Positions 57,057-64,000 of a stretch of DNA of 64,000 nt are shown here, piece after piece (positions within the stretch are counted from its first letter, which is position 1; each line of letters starts with the position of its first letter). The translations under genes were made by a program, and so were the position numbers. The notes below the pieces were generated by a model. The model did not search any database. It worked only from the letters and a program-made list of their open reading frames with translations, and was not told the origin of the DNA. The stretch is taken from contig JBJLBO010000005.1 in the NCBI GenBank assembly GCA_045568115.1, forward strand, positions 1 to 64,000, given 5' to 3'. This DNA is from MGIIb-O1 sp002457595. GTDB lineage: Archaea > Thermoplasmatota > Poseidoniia > Poseidoniales > Thalassarchaeaceae.

Positions 57057-58109
57057 ATGCGTGTAGAGCACGATGTGAAGCTTACTTTTGATGATGTATT
57101 GATTAGACCTAAGCGCAGCACGCTGGTTTCTCGCTCTGACGTATCGCTTTATCGAGACTTCAAATTCCGCCATTCCGACACTACTTGGTCAGGGGTGCCG
57201 ATTGTAGCAGCAAATATGGACACGACCGGTTTGTTTAGTATCGCGACTGAATTGCAGAAGCATAAGATGCTGACATGTATGCAGAAATTCTACTCAACTA
57301 GAGATTACGCGCAGGCTTGGGAAGATGGAATTGACCCCGAGTTTGTCGCGATCACGTGCGGATCGACAGAGAATTCGTTTGATTTACTCAAGAGGAAAAT
57401 GGCTACACACGCAGGCACTAAAATGATCTGCATAGATGTTGCAAATGGCTACCGAGAAGTTTTCCTACAATTTGTCAAGAGGGTTCGCAGTGAATTTCCT
57501 TCAGCGATCGTAATCGCCGGCAATGTTGCTACGCGAGAGATGACTGAAGCTTTGATTCTCGCGGGTGCTGATATTGTCAAGGTCGGAATCGGCCCTGGCT
57601 CGGTTTGTACAACGCGCAAGGTTGCGGGTGTAGGTTATCCTCAGCTTTCGGCTATTGCTGAGTGTGCTGATGCGGCTCATGGGCTTGCTGGTCACGTAAT
57701 GGCTGACGGTGGCTGTTCAAGCCCTGGAGATGTATCCAAGGCCTTTGCTGCCGGGGCTGATTTCGTGATGCTGGGTGGTATGTTTGCTGGTCACGATGAA
57801 TCAGGCGGAGAGTTAGTGACCGACACAAATGGAAAGCAATACATGTCATTCTATGGAATGTCAAGTGCTAAGGCGATGGAGACTCATTATGGAGAGGTGG
57901 CAAAGCACCGTGCTCCAGAGGGGAAGGAAGTTCGCGTGCCCTATCGCGGTCCGGTTGAGATTACCGTTCAGGCAATCCTTGGTGGGGTTCGGTCGGCTTG
58001 TTCCTATGTTGGTGCGCGAAGGATCAAGGATTTGCCTAAGTGTACTACCTTCATTCGCGTGACTCAAACTACAAATGAAGTCTATCAAAGATTCAATGTA
58101 GAAGAATAG
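57057..58109 (+). CDS. guaC: GMP reductase
   Basis: A 350-residue IMPDH/GMPR-family TIM barrel without CBS domains. It reduces GMP to IMP and ammonia with NADPH. The catalytic loop is GIGPGSVCTTRKVAGVG with Cys184; TTRKVAGVG is the GMP-reductase form. MADGGCSSPGDVSKAFAAGA and FYGMSSAKAM follow. It closely resembles the bacterial/eukaryotic GuaC, uncommon in archaea. Its codons are richer in G+C (many GCG, CGC, CTC) than in the flanking genes, a sign of possible transfer from bacteria. Confidence 0.92.
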   Translation: MRVEHDVKLTFDDVLIRPKRSTLVSRSDVSLYRDFKFRHSDTTWSGVPIVAANMDTTGLFSIATELQKHKMLTCMQKFYSTRDYAQAWEDGIDPEFVAITCGSTENSFDLLKRKMATHAGTKMICIDVANGYREVFLQFVKRVRSEFPSAIVIAGNVATREMTEALILAGADIVKVGIGPGSVCTTRKVAGVGYPQLSAIAECADAAHGLAGHVMADGGCSSPGDVSKAFAAGADFVMLGGMFAGHDESGGELVTDTNGKQYMSFYGMSSAKAMETHYGEVAKHRAPEGKEVRVPYRGPVEITVQAILGGVRSACSYVGARRIKDLPKCTTFIRVTQTTNEVYQRFNVEE

Positions 58110-58169
58110 TACGAACTCTAAGATTTATATTGGGAAAAAACCTACAATGTCAATCCGCGACAGAACATC

Positions 58170-58898
58170 ATGGACATCCTACTTATTGCAGCAATTGGAG
58201 CATTCTTTGCTGCTGCATTAACCGTACCTGCAGGGTTCGGTTTGTCGACCATGCTGACACCATTTGTCCTACTTCTAATGCCACCTCATGAGGCAGTGGC
58301 CGTGGTTGCGGTAGTTCACGGAGCCCACAACGGAGCAAAGTGCTGGAGTATGTGGGAATCGGTGGATCTAACCGCTTTTCGGCACTATGGAGTTTGGTTA
58401 GTCGTGGGTGCAATCCTGGGAGCTATTTTACAAAATGAGGTGCCTCAGGAACCTCTGCTACTAATAATCGGAATTTTCTTGATATTCTTGCCAATACTAA
58501 CTCTTTCTGAGAATTGGACTGGATATCGAATACCAGAGGCTAATGACCGAATTGGTGGATTCGGTTCCGGATTTATGGGAGGTTTATCTGGACACCAAGG
58601 TGCACTACGTGCAATGTTCCTAACCCGTAGATTGCCAGATAAAATGGCTTATGCAGCGACTGCTAGCATACTTGCCCTATGCGTTGATCTCTCAAGAATT
58701 CCGATTTATCTGATTTTTAGACCAGAAGAAATCCTCGCTCATTCAGACATCACCGCTGTCTTAGTGATCTCAGCTATTATTGGAGTTAGAGTAGGAAAGA
58801 GATGGTTAAAATCATTGAAAACGTCTTGGATTCATAATGGTGTAATGATTGGAATTGTTGCCAGTGGAGTATTCTACATCTGGGAAGCAATCGGTTGA
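58170..58898 (+). CDS. TauE/SafE-family (TSUP) membrane transporter
   Basis: A 242-residue protein with about eight helices. The N-terminal half has AALTVPAGFGLSTMLTPFVLL and the mirror element is GFGSGFMGGLSGHQGALRAMFL, as in the twofold TSUP family. These move sulfonates, sulfite or other small anions. Substrate and direction are unknown. Confidence 0.85.
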   Translation: MDILLIAAIGAFFAAALTVPAGFGLSTMLTPFVLLLMPPHEAVAVVAVVHGAHNGAKCWSMWESVDLTAFRHYGVWLVVGAILGAILQNEVPQEPLLLIIGIFLIFLPILTLSENWTGYRIPEANDRIGGFGSGFMGGLSGHQGALRAMFLTRRLPDKMAYAATASILALCVDLSRIPIYLIFRPEEILAHSDITAVLVISAIIGVRVGKRWLKSLKTSWIHNGVMIGIVASGVFYIWEAIG

Positions 58899-58904
58899 TT
58901 TGCA

Positions 58905-59378
58905 TCAGATGTCCAATACAACTTGCGCCATCCAGCCAGGACCTTCGAAAGAAGGTGTGCCATCCACTCCTTCAACCACCTCATTATCAACAACCTGTCT
59001 AAAAATTAAGTTATGCAGCGTAACTGCTTTCACTTCTATCTCTCGTTCTACATCTTCTGAATTAACCCAAAGGACTTGGGCCGAAATTTTACTTTCGGTG
59101 ATTTCAGCCTGCATTTCAACAAGCCATCTCTGTTCTACCAAACCCTGATAGTTAATTTCCTCTAACCAACGAACCAAGCCTCTTTCTAAATCTCCATTTG
59201 ATAATTCAATGGACCATTCAGCTACATTTCTTATATGACCCTCTAAAAATTCCTCGCCTTGTGCAGATAATTGAATTCCCTGAAAAGCAAGTGAAGATTG
59301 TCTAATAAGTTCCTCAGATGTTTCGGCAAAAGCACGAAATCCGATATCTGCTGTAGTTGGAAGAACCCACCAAGACAT
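58905..59378 (-). CDS. Archease
   Basis: A 157-residue protein of the archease family. The N-terminal metal-site motif is TADIGFRAFAE, a helix ending in HIRNVAEW is mid-protein, and the C-terminal family element is EIEVKAVTLHNL. Archease activates the RtcB tRNA ligase (guanylylation and turnover) in tRNA splicing. No rtcB is in this window. GGTGA 4 nt before the ATG supports the start. Confidence 0.88.
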   Translation of the reverse strand: MSWWVLPTTADIGFRAFAETSEELIRQSSLAFQGIQLSAQGEEFLEGHIRNVAEWSIELSNGDLERGLVRWLEEINYQGLVEQRWLVEMQAEITESKISAQVLWVNSEDVEREIEVKAVTLHNLIFRQVVDNEVVEGVDGTPSFEGPGWMAQVVLDI

Positions 59379-59422
59379 TATTTCACCTAAACCTTTGAGG
59401 TTTCATAGTGCATGAAAATAGC

Positions 59423-62400
59423 TCAATCATTGGTACATAATTCACCTTGACCAGGGAAACTTGTCGGATCCTTTGGATTGGTATTCCATTCATTTTCACA
59501 TTTGTTGAGATAGCCGTCTCCGTCTGAATCGATATTAGCATCGGCTGGATCATATGGTTCAAGACCGAAATAGTACTCCCAGCCAGACCACATTCCATCA
59601 TTATCATGATCTTGGTGGTATACTTCTGAACCATCAAGCCAACCATCTCCATCAGTATCATCTAGCACAGGATTAGTGCCATTCTGGAATTCCTCATAGT
59701 TGGTATAATTAGTTAAATCACTATAGAAGATTGCGCCGCTTTCAACAGAAGGGTCAATATGACATTCAGAACTTTGTACATCTTGCCATGAAGGGCAGTA
59801 TCGATTAAGTAAGTGGGTTTGATTGAGACCATCTAAGTCGAAATCCTCGGCACCATCATTGATTCCATCAAGATCCGAGTCCGGCATTCTTGGGTCCATT
59901 GGACCTCGAGCACCTAATGCATCAAGCGTATTATTGTCAATTAATCCTAAACTGATTGCTAATTCGGAACCTTGAACTTCCCAACCATCAGGTAAATTAT
60001 CTCCATCCGTGTCTAAATCGACAGGGTTTGTGTCCCACCTGTCCGGAGCCTCTAGACTATTCAATAAGGTATCATTGTCAATATCAAATAATGAGTCAGG
60101 AAGTGATCCAAATGAAGGATCCAAAGCCCACCTGCCATTTGCTGGGATATCAAAGCCAGAAAGGTTCATTTCGTAAATGAAGTATTTTGGATCAACCTCC
60201 CCATCGCCATTTCGATCACCAGAATTACGGAATCCTGTCACATAACTATCCCAAACCCAGCCGCCAGGGCCTAAGCCACACTCTTGCATATCTTCACATC
60301 CATAAGGAAGCCAATTCTGGGTCGAAATCCAAAGGCTGTGGCTGTTTGTATTTTCTTGAACTGAAAACACCTGCATTTCCCATCCATCTGGTTGTCCATC
60401 GTCATCAGTGTCATTATCAATTGGATTAGTTGCTGGTTGCCATGGTCTTGGAACATGGAGAACTTCGGCTCCATCATTCAGTCCATCATCATCTGTATCG
60501 GCATCGTTAGCATTAGTGATATATTGATCAACTCCATCTATTATTTCTTCACCATCACTTAAACCATCATTATCAGTATCAAACATCGAGGCATTAGTGA
60601 AATACTTTGAGCCGTTCCAAGTAAATCCATCAAATGATTCTGTAAAGTCCTCAATACCATCACTGTCGGTATCAACGTCTGTTGTATTTGTGAACGTGAT
60701 AGAATATTCAACTGAATCATTAAGCCCATCAGAATCAGTATCATATAGGCTAGGATCAGAACGGACAATGACGTCTCTAACTCCAACATCAATGATTCTT
60801 ATTGTCCAGCCCATGACTTCAATTCCATCGATTAGACCATCATCATCGGTGTCCGAATCTAGAGGATTTGTTGAACGACCATCAGGTATACCATCACCAT
60901 CTCTGTCTCGTGCATTATACTCATCTAAGTCAGTGAACTTCTCACTATCTTCGACAACAATTATTAGTTCTTGTAATCTATTATTAATGTCATCTCCGAC
61001 TTCTACATTTATTTCATAAACAGTCCCATCAACTGGAGATCTAAGTGGAATATTCACATATTCACCATTTTGCACAGTTTGTACCCACATAACAGTGCTA
61101 TCTTGTGAAACAGAACTTCCTATTTCCACCGATATACTGTAAACTGATGAATAGCCAACCATTTCACTATGCCTTACGGCACCGTCTCCATCCAAGTCAT
61201 ATCCATCGAAGTCACCATCATCATTTTCATTGGCTCTGTTCCTTGGGTTTACACCATTATGGTATTCCCAACCATCAGGCATAGTGTCAAAATCTGAATC
61301 AGAAGCAAGAGGATTGGTAAAACTGGTTGGCCCCCATGTGTAGGCTACTTCGTACTCCTCTAGATTGTTCATTCCATCATCATCCGTGTCCCAATAAGCA
61401 TCTACACCACTAGCAGGATTAAGGAAGCGTTCTTGATCATGATCAAGGGAATAGCAATATTCGTACCCATCGGGCATTCCATCACCATCAGTATCCCAGT
61501 CTCCTGGGCCATTCATTCTACCATCTCCATCCATGTCTTGGCTAAACCAAGTCAAGTCATCATCATCGGACTTGAAATCATTGAAAGGGGCCATTAAAGT
61601 CACAGATGAACCAAGAGGATTATACAAATCGGGACAATCTAATATATTCTTATGAAGAGAAATGAGGCCACGACTAACCTCAATTTGATCTTCAATTAAA
61701 TCTCCGTCGCTATCTCTCTCAAGTGGATTTGTGTCATAAATCTCTTCAAGGAAGTTTGGTAATGTGTCAAAGTCTGAATCAAGAACAGAATCACAAGAAC
61801 GGTCTCCATTGGGATGATGAGGGAGAGCCTCCCATGTGCTTAATCCAATAGCTTCTTTTCTTTCAATTTCCACATCAGGAGTCAATAAATAACATCCCCA
61901 ATTAGGATCTAAGGGGTCAAACAGAGTAACCGTTCCTTGGGCTGTTTGGATTGATTTATCGTGGATTGCCTCCCATCTATCATTAAGTCCGTCACCGTCG
62001 GTATCCTGAACGGTTGGATTAGTACCAATTGATTCTTCTTCTTCATTGGTTAGACCGTCTCGATCAGGATCCCCATAGGGGCCATTATCTGGGTCGGGAA
62101 AGGTCTCGTTTTGTTCACCAGTTTCTTCTTGCTCAGATGGATTTTCATTTTCAATTTCACTATCCGATGGCGTTCCGGAATCAAGAGGATCGAGTCCGTT
62201 ATCAATCTCCCAACCGTCCTCTAGACCATCTCCATCCGTATCACTTGATCTCCAATCAGTACCATAGAGGGTTTGTTCCATCCTATCGGGAATTCCATCA
62301 CCATCGAAATCTTGACCCGCTTGTTGGTCTTCAGGACCAGAAGAAATCACATCATCTCCTGCAGAGGAAAATCCACCAGATTCAGTTGTAGATAAACCAG

Positions 62401-62482
62401 CATCAATAATTGTGTAAAAACCGGCTAAGCAAAGTGTTGCCGCTATAGCAACAACTGCATACTGATTGTGATTTAGAGCCAT
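59423..62482 (-). CDS. Thrombospondin type 3 repeat Ca2+-binding surface protein
   Basis: About 1,019 residues. An N-terminal hydrophobic segment (YAVVAIAATLCLAGFYTII) is a signal anchor. More than twenty Asp-rich repeats follow, such as DFDGDGIPDRME, DTDGDGLEDGWE and DTDDDGLNDGAE, each with DxDxDG calcium loops. A beta-rich region near residues 450-520 (SVDGTVYEINVEVG) interrupts them. No C-terminal anchor is visible. The start at ATG 62482 (MALNHNQ) is chosen because GGGTGA lies upstream; the GTG at 62491 falls inside that element. It probably forms a rigid calcium-stabilised surface layer or stalk. Confidence 0.87.
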   Translation of the reverse strand: MALNHNQYAVVAIAATLCLAGFYTIIDAGLSTTESGGFSSAGDDVISSGPEDQQAGQDFDGDGIPDRMEQTLYGTDWRSSDTDGDGLEDGWEIDNGLDPLDSGTPSDSEIENENPSEQEETGEQNETFPDPDNGPYGDPDRDGLTNEEEESIGTNPTVQDTDGDGLNDRWEAIHDKSIQTAQGTVTLFDPLDPNWGCYLLTPDVEIERKEAIGLSTWEALPHHPNGDRSCDSVLDSDFDTLPNFLEEIYDTNPLERDSDGDLIEDQIEVSRGLISLHKNILDCPDLYNPLGSSVTLMAPFNDFKSDDDDLTWFSQDMDGDGRMNGPGDWDTDGDGMPDGYEYCYSLDHDQERFLNPASGVDAYWDTDDDGMNNLEEYEVAYTWGPTSFTNPLASDSDFDTMPDGWEYHNGVNPRNRANENDDGDFDGYDLDGDGAVRHSEMVGYSSVYSISVEIGSSVSQDSTVMWVQTVQNGEYVNIPLRSPVDGTVYEINVEVGDDINNRLQELIIVVEDSEKFTDLDEYNARDRDGDGIPDGRSTNPLDSDTDDDGLIDGIEVMGWTIRIIDVGVRDVIVRSDPSLYDTDSDGLNDSVEYSITFTNTTDVDTDSDGIEDFTESFDGFTWNGSKYFTNASMFDTDNDGLSDGEEIIDGVDQYITNANDADTDDDGLNDGAEVLHVPRPWQPATNPIDNDTDDDGQPDGWEMQVFSVQENTNSHSLWISTQNWLPYGCEDMQECGLGPGGWVWDSYVTGFRNSGDRNGDGEVDPKYFIYEMNLSGFDIPANGRWALDPSFGSLPDSLFDIDNDTLLNSLEAPDRWDTNPVDLDTDGDNLPDGWEVQGSELAISLGLIDNNTLDALGARGPMDPRMPDSDLDGINDGAEDFDLDGLNQTHLLNRYCPSWQDVQSSECHIDPSVESGAIFYSDLTNYTNYEEFQNGTNPVLDDTDGDGWLDGSEVYHQDHDNDGMWSGWEYYFGLEPYDPADANIDSDGDGYLNKCENEWNTNPKDPTSFPGQGELCTND

Positions 62483-62557
62483 TAATTTCACCCGGCCCCT
62501 AATGGGGCCGTTCCTTTGACTTTGGGTGCGGCTATAATGTTTCAGAGAAAACGCATC

Positions 62558-63661
62558 TCATTCTAAGTGTGCAATTTCAACTGATGAAGAAAGAAAAAGG
62601 CACACTGAAGTATTGTCAATCAGAAAATTTAGTTTCCCACGTCTACCATAAGCACGTTCCCAACAAGCGAGAAGAACACCGCCTGTAATAGCAGGATGAA
62701 AGCAACTATCAAGAATTAATTTAACACCACCATGTGGATCTATTGACTCGGCAGAAATAATGGCACCAAGACCATTATACGAGAGATGCCGATGAGCAGT
62801 TTGTTTCCAATCACTGGGCTTAGAAATTAGTATATGTGGAGCGGATTCAAAAGTCACATCACGAATTGAATCCGCCATCGCTGTCCACATCAAAACTTCA
62901 CTTTCAGCTAAATCTGAGAACTCATAATCAACCCTACCTGTGTGTATCTGATTGAGATATGCAATACAGTAATCGGCAAACCTTTGTATCAGATCTAGAT
63001 GAATCGTCATACAACGATTGCCAAAAATGCTCCAACTACCATTATGACCTATTTCTAAGCTGTCAAATAAATCCAGATTTGAAATTTGGAAATCTTCTTG
63101 ACTCCAAGTCTGAAATTTTTCTTTAGGTGGTGGCACTTTGGAATCATCTGGTAAAAGGGAAAGTATCAAACTCTGTTTCTTTGACTCCACCCATCTAAAG
63201 CGATATCTTCTATTGCTTGAGACTTCAAATGTTGATGCAAGAAATCCAGCACAGATGGGCCCATATGCAGGATTAGATATTATTACTCGAGTTTCTTCAT
63301 CGGAAGAATCTAGTGAGTTAAAATTACCAATCCCTCTTGCTTGCCAATCATTTAGAGTAGAAAACCAAGAGTCTGGATTTATTCCCTTAGGGATTTGGGA
63401 TTTATCATTTCTCAGCATGAATTCTTCTGATTCTGCGGCAGCATGAGCTAATCGACGACCGAGGCTTTGTCCAGTTCTTTCTTCAATACCCTGAATCCAG
63501 CGTTCGAAAACATTTGTTCCAATAACCCATACTGGTTCCGAACCCCTCAATGAATCTCTAATCATTCCATCTGAAGTAGGAATCCAACGCTCATTTAATG
63601 ATAATAATTTAGATTTCTTTTCAAACTTAAAGAAATCAAAAATACCCATGATATCAACCAT
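62558..63661 (-). CDS. Protein of unknown function
   Basis: A 367-residue soluble protein with no signal peptide, membrane segment or motif I can name. It begins MVDIMGIFDFFKFEKKSK. Later parts include SEPVWVIGTNVFERWI, NPAYGPICAGFLASTF, NGSWSIFGNRCMTIHLDL and HPAITGGVLLACWERAYGRRG, typical of a mixed alpha/beta fold. The ATG at 63661 overlaps the upstream stop (ATGGTTGA), suggesting translational coupling with the aminotransferase gene; ATG 63649 is an alternative. Confidence 0.7.
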   Translation of the reverse strand: MVDIMGIFDFFKFEKKSKLLSLNERWIPTSDGMIRDSLRGSEPVWVIGTNVFERWIQGIEERTGQSLGRRLAHAAAESEEFMLRNDKSQIPKGINPDSWFSTLNDWQARGIGNFNSLDSSDEETRVIISNPAYGPICAGFLASTFEVSSNRRYRFRWVESKKQSLILSLLPDDSKVPPPKEKFQTWSQEDFQISNLDLFDSLEIGHNGSWSIFGNRCMTIHLDLIQRFADYCIAYLNQIHTGRVDYEFSDLAESEVLMWTAMADSIRDVTFESAPHILISKPSDWKQTAHRHLSYNGLGAIISAESIDPHGGVKLILDSCFHPAITGGVLLACWERAYGRRGKLNFLIDNTSVCLFLSSSVEIAHLE

Positions 63662-64000
63662 TTATGAATTGGTCAATACGGTCAAATGCTTTTTCAAGAA
63701 TATCGACAGATGGTAAGCAAACCATGCGGAAGTGACCACTTCCGAATTCAGGTGAAAATCCCGAACCATGAACAACCAAGACATGGTGCTGATGAAGAAG
63801 GTCCAGAACCCATTGCTTATCGGATACTAGATTATCTTCCATGATGTGGACAAAGAGATAGAAAGCTCCTCCTGGTGCCTGGCATTCGATTCCTTCAATT
63901 TCCTCAATACGCTTCAAACAATAATCCAACCGTTTCTTAATTTTGATTCTGTGGCCTGTTAGCCAATCAGTTGAATCATTTAGTCCTGCCAGAAATCCAT
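63654..64000 (-). CDS. Class I/II aminotransferase, C-terminal part (partial)
   Basis: The last about 114 residues of a PLP-dependent aminotransferase; the start lies beyond the right edge. The visible small domain has CQAPGGAFYLFV, then VLDLLHQHHVLVVHGSGF and GHFRMVCLPSVDILEKAFDRI. The invariant Arg that binds the alpha-carboxylate is in HFRMV. This end is most like AlaA-type alanine (glutamate-pyruvate) aminotransferases. The PLP lysine is outside the window. Confidence 0.85.
   Translation of the reverse strand, partial: GFLAGLNDSTDWLTGHRIKIKKRLDYCLKRIEEIEGIECQAPGGAFYLFVHIMEDNLVSDKQWVLDLLHQHHVLVVHGSGFSPEFGSGHFRMVCLPSVDILEKAFDRIDQFING

Overview
The window looks like a chromosome segment of a planktonic marine euryarchaeon, most likely Marine Group II (Poseidoniales) or a close relative. 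Archaeal identity rests on RpoL, aEF-1beta with its zinc-ribbon partner, Cbf5, TruD, archaeal AsnRS, an EMC3/DUF106 insertase, a UbiA-type archaeal lipid synthase, archease, a GPN-loop GTPase and an RNase P RNA. The group assignment is inferred from fatty-acid oxidation genes, very large Ca2+-binding or Ig-like surface proteins, a bacterial-type lipoprotein and HAE3-type RND exporters together. No marker settles it.

Left third (1-22100, all genes on the minus strand): a giant Ig-like repeat surface protein enters from the left edge. It is built on a near-identical 276-bp tandem array and carries one frameshift near 5332. Next come a 731-bp leader or intergenic region, a thrombospondin-type-3/PPC-like surface protein whose middle is scrambled by several frame changes (9399-14767), a 3-hydroxyacyl-CoA dehydrogenase and a 2076-residue membrane-anchored subtilase.

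Centre (22178-43300): tRNA-Gln, acyl-CoA dehydrogenase, AsnRS, tRNA-Lys, RpiA, RNase P RNA, an HAE3 exporter, a small protein, a thioredoxin-like protein plus VKOR pair (oxidative protein folding), an epimerase, FtsJ/RlmE, an OB-fold protein, zinc ribbon plus aEF-1beta, TruD plus RpoL, a second HAE3 exporter, a frame-split DUF2240 protein, HEAT protein plus a small basic protein plus DEAD helicase plus TusA, GTP cyclohydrolase II and tRNA-His.

Right third (43395-64000): a CARDB surface protein, the EMC3-cmk-cbf5 operon with coupled TTG starts, a polyproline/zinc-ribbon protein, GPN GTPase plus ornithine carbamoyltransferase, DGGGP synthase, two small genes, tRNA-Glu, an ELW-DGT-repeat lipoprotein, GMP reductase, a TSUP transporter, archease, a thrombospondin-type-3 protein, an unknown gene and the 3' end of an aminotransferase gene.

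A unifying theme is the cell surface. The giant proteins carry regularly spaced cysteine pairs, and the VKOR/thioredoxin pair could oxidise them. EMC3, the subtilase and the RND exporters would support export and remodelling of the envelope. Four tRNA genes encode their CCA ends. No CRISPR array, transposase or rRNA gene was seen.
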